Origin: Natrinema salinisoli
GTDB lineage: Archaea; Halobacteriota; Halobacteria; Halobacteriales; Natrialbaceae
NCBI RefSeq assembly: GCF_020405205.1
Contig: NZ_CP084469.1
Span: 1 to 64,000, forward strand
Length of the DNA: 64,000 nucleotides
Direction of reading: 5' to 3'
A program made the position numbers and the translations under genes. The notes under the pieces were generated by a model, which worked only from the letters and a program-made list of their open reading frames with translations, was not told the origin of the DNA and made no database searches. Below are positions 24,925-33,392 of this stretch, in pieces. Position 1 is the first letter of the stretch. The number at the start of each line of letters is the position of its first letter.

Positions 24925-25910
24925 GCCGTCTCACCCGCCTGTGCGAGATCCGATTCGCCGGTTCCGCCGTCCCCGCCGCCCAGTCGCTCCGTCCGCGCTC
25001 GCTCGGTCGCGTCGGCCAGTTCGAGATAGACGTCCTCGAGGTCCGGTTCGGCCCACGAGAGCTCGGTGTACTCGATATCGCGCGCCTCGAGGTAGTCGAC
25101 CACCGTCCCGATCGCGGCGGGCTCGATGTCGCGGACGATAACGCCACTGTCCGGGTTTCGGCCCCGACCACCCGCCGCGCGTTCGACTGGGTACTCGAGG
25201 TCGGCGAAGGCGTCCGGATCGGCCGCCGTTTCGATCGTGAGTCGGCTCGAGCCGCCGTGGTCGCGGACGAGGGCCTCGGGTGTGCCCTGCGCGACGAGGC
25301 TCCCATCGGCGAGCAGGCCGATGCGGTCGGCGAGGCGTTCGGCTTCGGCCATGTCGTGGGTCGTGAGGACGACGGTCGTCCCGCCGGCGGCGAGATCCTC
25401 GATCAGCCCCCAGACGGTGCGACGACCGGCGGGGTCGATGCCGGTCGTCGGCTCGTCGAGAAAGAGGAGGTCGGGGTCGTTGACCAGCGCGGAGCCGACG
25501 CAGACGCGCCGTTGCTGCCCGCCCGAAAGGTCCTCGTACCAGGTTTCGCCGGCGTCGACCAGACCGACGTCGGCGAGGACGTCGTCGGGATCGCGCGGGT
25601 CGTCGTACAGTCCCGCGTAGTAAGACAGGAGTTCGCGGGCGCTGAGGCGGGCCGGCGGCGAGAACTCCTGTGGCAAGACGCCGAGCCGGTCGCGATCGAC
25701 GGCCGCCGGCGACTCGCCGAGGATCCGCGCCGTTCCCGTATCGGGCTCGGTCGTCCCCGTCAGCGCGCGGACGAGCGTCGTCTTGCCGGCCCCGTTCGGC
25801 CCGATCAGTCCGAACACCTCGCCGCTCTCGACGGACAGCGACGCCCCCGACAGCGCCACCGTCTCGCCGTAGCGCTTCTCGAGGTCCGTCGCATCGACTA
25901 CGGCTGTCAT
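24921..25910 (-). CDS. ABC-2 type transporter ATP-binding protein
   Basis: The 329-residue ATPase shows Walker A GPNGAGKTT (about 36-44), a Q-loop in VLPQEFSP, the ABC signature LSGGQQRRV (about 128-136), Walker B LLFLDEPTTGIDP and the switch His in LTTHDMAEAERLADRIG. The C-terminal extension (about 220-329) carries the domain seen in CcmA/DrrA-like exporters. It overlaps its permease by 4 bp and leads the operon. The exporter class is clear; cargo is not. Confidence 0.93.
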   Translation of the reverse strand: MTAVVDATDLEKRYGETVALSGASLSVESGEVFGLIGPNGAGKTTLVRALTGTTEPDTGTARILGESPAAVDRDRLGVLPQEFSPPARLSARELLSYYAGLYDDPRDPDDVLADVGLVDAGETWYEDLSGGQQRRVCVGSALVNDPDLLFLDEPTTGIDPAGRRTVWGLIEDLAAGGTTVVLTTHDMAEAERLADRIGLLADGSLVAQGTPEALVRDHGGSSRLTIETAADPDAFADLEYPVERAAGGRGRNPDSGVIVRDIEPAAIGTVVDYLEARDIEYTELSWAEPDLEDVYLELADATERARTERLGGGDGGTGESDLAQAGETA

Positions 25911-26111
25911 ACGGGTCGGTAGCTGCGGGTGCCGGGTAAGCGGTTCGATTCCGCCGATACCGATCCGACCCGCTTGCGCGGAAGTTTATCTATAGTTTTT
26001 CGGGGTACTTCGACTGGGACCGTCTCTCGGCTACGGACCGCACGAGGCCCGAGCGACGAGCATCGTCCACGACTCCACGAGCGCCCGATTTCGGTGCCGG
26101 ACTCGAGCCGA

Positions 26112-27482
26112 TCAGTCGGTCGCTTCCGGCGCGTGGACCGTCTCCGGTTCCGGATTCTCGACGACGTGGCGATCCGGCAGGTCGGGGACGGGCTCGCGGC
26201 CGACCGTGAAGAACCGCTCGGTGCGCGTCAGTTCCTCCGTCGCGGGGCTCGGTTTCGTGAACCGCTCGAACTCGACGGCGACGCCCGCGGCATCTGACGC
26301 GGTCTCGCTCTCTGACTCGGGCGCGATGCGAACGGCGGCCAGCTGGTACGACGGGTAGAACACCGGCGGGAGGATTCCGATGATCCCGTCGCGACGGTGG
26401 AGGCGCTTGAGCCACGTGCCCGTGTTGACCAGCACGCCGCCGTCGACTTCCTTCAACATCGGGCGGTGGGTGTGCCCGAAGCAGAAGATCGTCGTCTCCG
26501 GCTCCGCCGCGAAGACCTCGCGAGCGCGCTCCTCGTACGATTCGACCGGATCGACGGTGAGCTCCGTCTCGAACACGCCGAAGCGATCGATCGTCTTCCT
26601 GATGTCTCGACGGATGAAGTACAGCGGAATCCCGATGAGCAGGAGCAGCCCGGCGACGGCGACGTTGAGCGTGAGGAGGAACCAGGCCGCGGTGCCGGCC
26701 CTGCCGAACTGCTCGAGGAACGCCTCCGTCCAGGTAACCGGTAGCGACCAGATCCCCGTCAGATGCAGCCCCGCCAGTACCGAGAGGAGGGCGCTGATAT
26801 TGAACAGCAACAGGAACGGCACCAGCGAGTAGCGTATCAGCGGATTCATCTCCCGGTAGAAGTACTTCGAGAGGAGCCAGATCGGCATTCGCTCGGTCGG
26901 GGTGACCGCCTGCACGTCCTTCAGCCAGTTGTACCGGCCGCGGTCGGAGAGCTGACCCGCCCGGCTCGTCACGAGCGTGTTGTAGTAGTAGCCCAGCGGC
27001 GTCGCGTAGGGGTTCCCCCAGTCCTCGATCCGGTTGTTGGCGTCCTGCTGGTGGCCGTGCTCGAAGTGGATCGCCTGGTCGCCGACCGTTCGAACGATCG
27101 ACTGGTCCTGAACGAGGTCCACGTTGTACGCCGCGAACCGATCGACGTACTCGTCGTACGCCGCGAGCTCGTGGTCGTGATTCCCCGGCAGCAGCGTGAT
27201 AGGGATATTCTCCCCCGTCGCTCGAAGTTGCTCGAACAGCTCCGGATACGTCTCCTCCAGGACCTCGAACTTCTCGAGCCCGTCGACCGTCGTGAACTCC
27301 CAGAGCCCGAACGCGTCGCCGTTGATGATCAATTCCGCGTTCTCGTCGGTCCGCGCCAGCCGCTCGAGGAAGGCGCGCAGCTCGCCGAGAAACGCAGCGT
27401 CCTCGAGCTGTTCGTCGCCGCCGATGTGGAGATCGCTGATCACGTAGTAGACACGATCATCGCCGTCCGTCTCGGTGGCCAT
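26112..27482 (-). CDS. Metallophosphoesterase with a two-helix membrane insert
   Basis: The 456-residue enzyme has calcineurin-type motifs in order: SDLHIGG (about 17), IINGDAFG (about 53), LLPGNHDHE (about 97-102), FEHGHQ (about 140) and CFGHTHRPM (about 335). Unusually, two membrane helices (about 211-245 and 262-290) sit between the fourth and fifth metal motifs, so the active site would be completed after a membrane hairpin. The start ATETDGDDRVYYVISDLH at 27482 is preferred to the frame extending to 27671. The substrate is unknown; UDP-diacylglucosamine hydrolases and Mre11-like enzymes share the fold. It is monocistronic on the minus strand. Confidence 0.88.
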   Translation of the reverse strand: MATETDGDDRVYYVISDLHIGGDEQLEDAAFLGELRAFLERLARTDENAELIINGDAFGLWEFTTVDGLEKFEVLEETYPELFEQLRATGENIPITLLPGNHDHELAAYDEYVDRFAAYNVDLVQDQSIVRTVGDQAIHFEHGHQQDANNRIEDWGNPYATPLGYYYNTLVTSRAGQLSDRGRYNWLKDVQAVTPTERMPIWLLSKYFYREMNPLIRYSLVPFLLLFNISALLSVLAGLHLTGIWSLPVTWTEAFLEQFGRAGTAAWFLLTLNVAVAGLLLLIGIPLYFIRRDIRKTIDRFGVFETELTVDPVESYEERAREVFAAEPETTIFCFGHTHRPMLKEVDGGVLVNTGTWLKRLHRRDGIIGILPPVFYPSYQLAAVRIAPESESETASDAAGVAVEFERFTKPSPATEELTRTERFFTVGREPVPDLPDRHVVENPEPETVHAPEATD

Positions 27483-27585
27483 CGTTACCAGCCTGTGGCT
27501 CCACCTCGAAAGCTGTTGCCGTCCGCGTCTCGCAGCGTACCGCGGTCGAGTTCGCCCCCGGCTCGCGGCCCCGAACCGATCGGGA

Positions 27586-29484
27586 TCACTCGGTGCTCCG
27601 CCTACCGAGTGGCGGCAGGGCGGGGTCGTCGACATCGGACTGATCGACGCCCGAAATTTCGAATCGCGCACCGCCGTCGGCGGCGTCGGTCACTGCGATC
27701 GACCAGCCGTGGGCCGTGACGACGTCCCGGACGATCGCGAGCCCGAATCCGGTCCCGTCGGTAGCCGTCGTATATCCCTCTTCCAGCACCGATTCCTTTC
27801 GGTCGTCCGGAATCCCGGGGCCGTTGTCTTCGACGTAGAACCCAGTTCCATCGGCGAGACGACCGACACGAACGGTCGGACTCGCATGGTCGTCCTCCTC
27901 GTCGCTGGGCGTTCCGTGTTCCAGACTGTTTCGGAACAGGTTCTCGAAGACGTTCAGCAGTCGGTCCCGATCGGCGACGACCGAGCAGTCGTCGCCGAGT
28001 TCAAGCGTCGCCTTCCGCGTCTCGACGTTCGCCCACGCGTCCTTGGCAACGACCGAGAGAGTGACCGACTCGGTTTCCGTAATCGCCTTCCCCTGCCGGG
28101 CGAGCGCGAGCGCGTCCTCGATGATGTCGCCCATCCGGTCGTGTGAGCGCTCCACTTCCTCGAGGTACTCGACGCTGACGGAAACCTCCGCCGGCCCGTC
28201 GTCAGCGTCGGTGTCCTCGACCTCGCTCAGTATCGTCTCGAGATAGCCCTGTGCGACGTTGAGCGGGTTCCGGAGGTCGTGGGAGACGATTCCCGCGAAC
28301 CGGTCGAGCCGTTCGTTCTGATACTCGAGTTGCTCCTTCTGGAGTTCGAGTTCCTGTTCCCGCGCTCGGAGTTGGTCCTCGCGGCGTTTCTGTTCGGTGA
28401 TGTCGTGAATCAGGGCGACGTGTCCGACGGGGTCGTCATCGTCGCCGAGTGCCGAAACCCGAACGTCGTAACACCGCTCTCGGTCGTCGAGCCGGACCCA
28501 CAGTTCCTCCCGAAGTTCACGGACCGGCTCCGAGCCGTCGAGGACGGCCTCGAGGTCGCCGGCTCGGAGGACGATCTCGGACGGGACGAGCGCCGTCACG
28601 TGTTTGCCGACCGGCCGGCCACCCCCGGCCAGCCGCTTTGCAGTCGAGTTGACGTCGACGACGCGATCGTTCCGGTCGAAAACGATGATCCCGTTGTCGA
28701 CCGCTTCGACGACGAAGTCCCTGGCCAGCGGCACCACGGCTCCGCGTTGCGAGCCCAGTACCGAGAGCAGCCGATCGACGGGGACCTTCTTGGCGACCGT
28801 GATACTCGAGGTCCCGACGATGAGCAGCGTGCCGAACGCGAGATAGGCAAGCGGCAGCAGCATGAAGTGAGGAGGGGCCGGACTCACCTCTGCGAGCGAA
28901 AAGAGCGTCATCGACGTGGAGCCAACGGTGGTCACGATGATAACGAAGGCGATCCGCCGATAGACGTTTCGCGAGCGCAAGATCTTCAGCGAGAGCATCG
29001 TGCTGTGGACCACCACGAGCGCGTACGACAGTCCGAAGACCGCGTACGTCCCCCATTGCAAATCGTACTCGAGGAGAGAGACCGAGCCGTGCGCGACCCG
29101 CGGGTCGACGAACATGTACCCGTGAACGTGGTTCGTCGCGACGAGAACGAGCGTTGCGACGGGAAAGAGGAAGAGAGCGACGAGACGAGGGCGGGTGAGC
29201 CAGTCACCGCGACCGGTAAAGTGAAACACAAAACACAGGGTTGTAACGGTCAGTAACGGTGGTACTACCAGAAACGACCGAAACCAGAACAGCTTCAGCT
29301 CCAGCGGGACGCTCGAGACGGTGCACAGTGTCAGAAACGCCCACAGACCGACCGAGAGCTGAACGCTCGACCCCCAGGTTTCGACCGGCCCGGACCGGTG
29401 TCGCCACGTGACGATCGCACCGACGGTCGCGAGGAGTGTCGCGAGCAATAGCGGGACGGTGTACGGCGTCAGTTGCCACGTCAT
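27586..29484 (-). CDS. 7TM-PAS-HisKA-HATPase sensor histidine kinase
   Basis: The 632-residue kinase has an N-terminal seven-helix 7TM input domain (about 1-220), a PAS-like domain (about 255-370, ending in the IHDITEQKRREDQLRAREQE linker), a dimerisation domain with phospho-acceptor His in GIVSHDLRNPLN (about 397) and a HATPase with N box LFRNSLEHG, G1 DNGPGIPD and G2 GTGFGLAIV. No response regulator is adjacent, as is common in haloarchaea. The input ligand may be a lipid-phase or small hydrophobic signal. A TATA at 29525-29534 supports the start at 29484. Confidence 0.93.
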   Translation of the reverse strand: MTWQLTPYTVPLLLATLLATVGAIVTWRHRSGPVETWGSSVQLSVGLWAFLTLCTVSSVPLELKLFWFRSFLVVPPLLTVTTLCFVFHFTGRGDWLTRPRLVALFLFPVATLVLVATNHVHGYMFVDPRVAHGSVSLLEYDLQWGTYAVFGLSYALVVVHSTMLSLKILRSRNVYRRIAFVIIVTTVGSTSMTLFSLAEVSPAPPHFMLLPLAYLAFGTLLIVGTSSITVAKKVPVDRLLSVLGSQRGAVVPLARDFVVEAVDNGIIVFDRNDRVVDVNSTAKRLAGGGRPVGKHVTALVPSEIVLRAGDLEAVLDGSEPVRELREELWVRLDDRERCYDVRVSALGDDDDPVGHVALIHDITEQKRREDQLRAREQELELQKEQLEYQNERLDRFAGIVSHDLRNPLNVAQGYLETILSEVEDTDADDGPAEVSVSVEYLEEVERSHDRMGDIIEDALALARQGKAITETESVTLSVVAKDAWANVETRKATLELGDDCSVVADRDRLLNVFENLFRNSLEHGTPSDEEDDHASPTVRVGRLADGTGFYVEDNGPGIPDDRKESVLEEGYTTATDGTGFGLAIVRDVVTAHGWSIAVTDAADGGARFEISGVDQSDVDDPALPPLGRRSTE

Positions 29485-29524
29485 GGGGTGCGAAGAGACT
29501 GTTCTCCATACCTCTCTCCTAAGT

Positions 29525-29534
29525 GTGTATAAAG
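29525..29534 (-). promoter_or_regulatory. TATA element of the histidine kinase gene
   Basis: The minus strand reads CTTTATACAC about 41-50 nt before the ATG at 29484, leaving a leader of about 15-25 nt. The rest of the 178-bp divergent spacer to 29663 has no other clear element. Confidence 0.45.
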
Positions 29535-29662
29535 ACGGCGGCCGTCACCGAGGGAGAGATTTCGCTTACCGGTACTCACGGCACAGCAACCGGCGACCCG
29601 GCATCGGATCCTGCCCTCGCAGGCTCAACCGTTACCCCCCGATTCGTGGTAGAGGTTCGGGA

Positions 29663-30619
29663 ATGACACAGCTCGGATACACCCTCTCGAGCGAGGAACA
29701 CGGCCCGAACGAGCTCGTCGAGATCGCCCGCCGCGCCGAGGACGCCGGCTTCGACTTCCTCTCGATCTCGGATCACTTTCACCCGTGGGTCTCGGCGCAG
29801 GGGGAGTCGCCGTTCGTCTGGTCGACGCTCGGCGGCATCGCGACGGTGACCGACGACATCGAGGTCGGCGTGGGCGTCACCTGCCCGACGATCCGGATCC
29901 ACCCGGTCAACGTCGCCCACGCCGTTGCGACCGTCGACGAGATGCTCGGCGACCGGTTTACCTTCGGTGTCGGCACCGGCGAAAACCTGAACGAACACGT
30001 CACCGGCGAGCACTGGCCCGAACACGGCGTGCGCCTCGAGATGTTAGACGAGGCGATGGACGTCATGCGCTCCCTCTGGACCGGCCAGACAACGAGCCAC
30101 CACGGCGAGTACTATACGGTAGAGAACGCGCGGCTCTACACCGTGCCCGACGAGCAGCCGACGACGATCGGGAGCGCCTTCGGCCCGCAGACGGCCGAAT
30201 GGGTCGCGGAGACAGCGGACGGGCTGTGGTGTTCGGGCCCGAAATCGGAGCCGGTCGAGGCCTACGAGGGCGCCGGCGGTGACGGGCCGAAATACACCCA
30301 GCTACACGGCTGCTACGCCGACAGCGAGGACGAAGCGATCGAAACCGTCTACGAACAGTGGCCCAACGGCTCGATCCCCGGCGAACTCGGTCAGGAGCTC
30401 CCGACGCCGGCCCACTTCGAGCAGGCGGCGGAGATGGTCGAAAAAGAAGATATCGCTGAAGCAGGCACGACTACCGAGCCCGACCCGCAGGCCCACATCG
30501 ACAGCATTGAGCAGGCAATCGACGCCGGCTACGATCACGTCTATTTCCACCAGATCGGACCCGACCAGGAGAAAGCGATCGAGTTCTACGCGGCGGACGT
30601 GTTGCCGTCGTTCGAGTGA
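29663..30619 (+). CDS. F420-dependent LLM-class oxidoreductase (TIGR03557-type)
   Basis: The 318-residue TIM-barrel enzyme starts MTQLGYTLSSEEHGPNELVE and contains SISDHFHPW (about 35-43), VEVGVGVTCPTIRIHP-like sequence, FTFGVGTGENLNEHV (about 103-117) and YYTVENARLYT. This is the F420-dependent glucose-6-phosphate dehydrogenase-like branch of the luciferase superfamily. Members oxidise hydroxy substrates with coenzyme F420; the substrate here is undetermined. The open frame extends 255 nt upstream, but those residues are not family-like, so the ATG at 29663 is chosen. The gene stands alone. Confidence 0.92.
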   Translation: MTQLGYTLSSEEHGPNELVEIARRAEDAGFDFLSISDHFHPWVSAQGESPFVWSTLGGIATVTDDIEVGVGVTCPTIRIHPVNVAHAVATVDEMLGDRFTFGVGTGENLNEHVTGEHWPEHGVRLEMLDEAMDVMRSLWTGQTTSHHGEYYTVENARLYTVPDEQPTTIGSAFGPQTAEWVAETADGLWCSGPKSEPVEAYEGAGGDGPKYTQLHGCYADSEDEAIETVYEQWPNGSIPGELGQELPTPAHFEQAAEMVEKEDIAEAGTTTEPDPQAHIDSIEQAIDAGYDHVYFHQIGPDQEKAIEFYAADVLPSFE

Positions 30620-30738
30620 GGCAGTCCCGGTGGTTTTGCTAGTGGCCAAGTGAGGTGTACCAGAACTGCAACCGCCGACGGACGTTGGGTTCCGTTCGGA
30701 TGGTAGGATTCAAGTGTCAGACACGTGTCCGCGAAACA

Positions 30739-31308
30739 ATGGTCAATGCGAACGACGATCCGATCGAACTCGTTCCGGCCAGACACGACACGTGGCGCGA
30801 GTGCTTCGTCGCCGAACGTGACCGCGTGTCCGACGTGTTGACCAGCGAATCTCTCGAGGCTACCGTAGAGCAAATCGAACACGTCGGATCGACCGCTGTC
30901 CCCAACCTCGCCTCGAAAGATATTGTCGACCTCGATATCGTCGTCGCGGACGATGCGGTGAGCGACGTCTCCCGGACGCTCAAGTCCGAACTCGGCGGGG
31001 ACCGCATCGAGAACAGCGATCAGTGGCATCCCGTCTTTCGCTGCGACGGTGGTCAGCGGTTCAACGATCACGTCTTCGCGACCTCGAGCGACGGCTGGAA
31101 GATCAGCGTCGTCACGCGCGACGTCCTTCGCGCGTACCCCGCGCTCCGTACGGAGTACGAAACGCTGAAGCGCGATCTGGCAGCCGACCACGACGACCTC
31201 GTCGCCTACTCCGAGGGGAAGACCGCGTTCATCGAGCACATCCTCAACGTCGCGCGCTCGGACGACGATCTGACGGTCGCGTTCGATATCCCGACGATCG
31301 AGTCGTAG
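30739..31308 (+). CDS. GrpB family (UPF0157) protein
   Basis: The 189-residue protein has the GrpB/UPF0157 nucleotidyltransferase-like signature QIEHVGSTAVPNLASKDIVDL (about 46-66), with the Asp residues expected for metal binding (DIVDLDIVV), and a later RNDHVFATSSDGWK-like stretch. GrpB proteins resemble minimal nucleotidyltransferases, but their targets are largely unknown. An upstream in-frame ATG at 30700 exists; MVNANDDPIELVPARHDTW is the better start. It is independent of its neighbours. Confidence 0.9.
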   Translation: MVNANDDPIELVPARHDTWRECFVAERDRVSDVLTSESLEATVEQIEHVGSTAVPNLASKDIVDLDIVVADDAVSDVSRTLKSELGGDRIENSDQWHPVFRCDGGQRFNDHVFATSSDGWKISVVTRDVLRAYPALRTEYETLKRDLAADHDDLVAYSEGKTAFIEHILNVARSDDDLTVAFDIPTIES

Positions 31309-31371
31309 CTGGATGGAACCGGCGACCGATCGCTCGCGACGGACCGTTCCGTTTCCCCACCGTTCCGAGGA

Positions 31372-33000
31372 TCAGCACGCGAACGCGACGAACCGATTGA
31401 CTGCGTCGTCGCTTCCCGCGACGATCAGCATGTCGTCCTCGCGGACGACGAACTCCGGCCCGAGGTCGGTCAGCAGTTCGTCGCCGCGCTCGACCGCGAC
31501 GATGGTACACCCGGTTCGCGCCCGCAGGTCCACCTCGCCCAGGCTCCGGCCGACGATCCTCGGGGCGGTCGTCCGAACGAGTTCGAACTGGGTTTCGGGC
31601 GTGAGGATCTCCTCGCCCTCGATCAGGATGGAGTCGAGCATCCGACCGGTCACCGTCGACAGCGACAGGACGTACTCGGCCCCCGCGCGGTAGAACTTCG
31701 GAACGTTCTCGGTCTCGTTCGCTCGCGCGATGATCTCGATATCGGGGGCGACCTGCTTGAGAACCAGCGTCGCGTAGATCGTCGTCGCGTCGTCGTTGAG
31801 CGTAAGAATGACCGCCCTCGAGTCGGCGACGTCGGCAGTCTCGAGAATCGCTTCGTCGGTAACGCTGCCGACGATGTCGACTCCCGGTTTGTCCTCGAGA
31901 TCGACGACAGATGTCGAGACACCGCCAGATGCCAGGGTTTCGACCGCGGTTCGTCCGACGACACCGTACCCGCCGACGACGACCCGATCCGGGTTGTGGG
32001 GCAGCGACGATACCGTCCGCGATTTCAGCTCGGTGAGGTCGTCGCGGCGACCGGCGACGAGCAGGATCGTGTTGCCGTCGATCACGTTTTCCGAGCCGGG
32101 GACGGGGACGAACTCGCCGTTGAACCAGGCACCGATGACGGTGATTCCCATGCGGTCCCGGATCCCCGATTCAGGGATCGTCTGTCCGACGAGGTCGCTG
32201 TGATCCTGGACCAGCAGTTCGGTCACCGCGAGGTCCTCGCTGAGCTCGATCGTGTCCCGGAGTTCGGCCGAAACCGTCGTCGTCGCCTTCGCCGCGAGGC
32301 TCTGGCCGAGCACCCGCCGCGGGCGGACGACCTCGTCGGCCCCGGCGTAGCGGTGGTAACTCGCGACGTCGCCGTTCTCGACGACGCTGACGATCTCGAG
32401 ATCGCTCGAGAGCTCTCGCGCCGTGAGGATCACCATCGCGTTGGTCTCGTCGTCGATGTCGGTGACGAGTGCGCTGGCATCGCCGGCGTTCGCCGCACGC
32501 AGCGTTTCCTCCTGATCGAGTTCGCCGTAGATGGCGTTGGTCCCCTCATTGTTGAGATCGACGACGAGCTCGGCGTCGTCGTCGACGAAGACGTAGGGCT
32601 CGTTCGCCGCCTCGAGCTCCTGTGCGAGCACGTCGGATCGTGGTGTGTACGAGCAGATGACGACGTGATCGGTGAGGTCGGTCGTCTCCGGCGGCCGATC
32701 CTCGAGGGCCTGCCGGAACAGCGGCACGACGATCAGCGGTAATGCGAGGAAGACGAGCAGGACGCCCGTGAGATTCATTACGACCACGAACAGGTTCATG
32801 ACGGTGCTCTCCCAGGGGGCATCACCGCCGAAGCCGGCCGTCGTCAGCGTCTCGATGACGGTCTGGATCGACTGCGCGTACGTCTTCGTTTCCCCTTCGA
32901 AGGCGGCCATCCCCAGCTGATAGAGCCCGGCGTAGACGAGCACGAGGACGAGAACGGCGACCAGCGAGAGGACGATACGCCGCCACCAGTAATTCATCAT
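31372..33000 (-). CDS. Two-helix potassium channel with tandem RCK (TrkA-N/C) domains
   Basis: The 542-residue protein has TM1 (about 8-28), a pore loop with the filter-like TLTTAGFGGDAPW (TAGFG at 54-58), TM2 (about 68-95) and two cytosolic RCK units: the first with HVVICSYTPRSDVLAQELEA (about 111) and the second with VVVGGYGVVGRTAVETLASGG (about 340). Each is followed by a TrkA-C-like module. Four such chains would form a ligand-gated K+ channel regulated by nucleotides or Ca2+. The filter TAGFG deviates from TVGYG, but Phe at that position occurs in RCK channels. Starts are adjacent ATGs at 33000 and 32997. Confidence 0.92.
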   Translation of the reverse strand: MMNYWWRRIVLSLVAVLVLVLVYAGLYQLGMAAFEGETKTYAQSIQTVIETLTTAGFGGDAPWESTVMNLFVVVMNLTGVLLVFLALPLIVVPLFRQALEDRPPETTDLTDHVVICSYTPRSDVLAQELEAANEPYVFVDDDAELVVDLNNEGTNAIYGELDQEETLRAANAGDASALVTDIDDETNAMVILTARELSSDLEIVSVVENGDVASYHRYAGADEVVRPRRVLGQSLAAKATTTVSAELRDTIELSEDLAVTELLVQDHSDLVGQTIPESGIRDRMGITVIGAWFNGEFVPVPGSENVIDGNTILLVAGRRDDLTELKSRTVSSLPHNPDRVVVGGYGVVGRTAVETLASGGVSTSVVDLEDKPGVDIVGSVTDEAILETADVADSRAVILTLNDDATTIYATLVLKQVAPDIEIIARANETENVPKFYRAGAEYVLSLSTVTGRMLDSILIEGEEILTPETQFELVRTTAPRIVGRSLGEVDLRARTGCTIVAVERGDELLTDLGPEFVVREDDMLIVAGSDDAVNRFVAFAC

Positions 33001-33158
33001 CGGGAGGTGACTGTCGAGTGGTTTGTAGCTTCGGGACTCGGCCAACGACCGTCCCGGAGTCGGATCTTTGAGAAGGCCCCTATCGGTCTCGGCGGAGAGA
33101 GGGTCTTCGTTCCGCCTCGAGGTAGATTTTTGTGATGGAGGTAGTACACTCACAGAAC

Positions 33159-33392
33159 GTGAAAACGATCTCATTGACAGACGATGCGTCCGATCGTCTC
33201 AGAGCCGAAAAACTCGAAGAGGAGAGTTTCAGTGATGTCGTCCGACGATCGACGGAAGGTGTGTCACTCGAGCAGTACTACGGTGCCCCGAGTGACGAAA
33301 CGGCGGACGAACTCGAGACGATCATCGACTGCCTATCGCAGGCAGTCGCCGCTTCCCCACTCGTTTTGACCCTCGCTACTGAACCACCTTCC
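33159..33392 (+). pseudogene. VapB-like antitoxin remnant fused in frame upstream of an aldo/keto reductase
   Basis: The sequence VKTISLTDDASDRLRAEKLE followed by EESFSDVVRR, GVSLEQYYG and DETADELE matches archaeal VapB antitoxins of the DUF217 type, including the ribbon-helix-helix start. No VapC toxin follows; instead the frame runs without a stop into the reductase. An AT-rich TATA candidate at 33124-33131 lies about 28-35 nt before the GTG at 33159. An in-frame GTG/ATG pair at 33132/33135 is an alternative start. The C-terminal part expected to hold the toxin-binding tail is degraded (LSQAVAASPLVLTLAT). It is a remnant unless the fusion is translated. Confidence 0.65.

Noticed and set aside
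33132-33392. Functional toxin-antitoxin locus
   Set aside because: Only a VapB-like head is seen; no PIN-domain toxin is encoded next to it.
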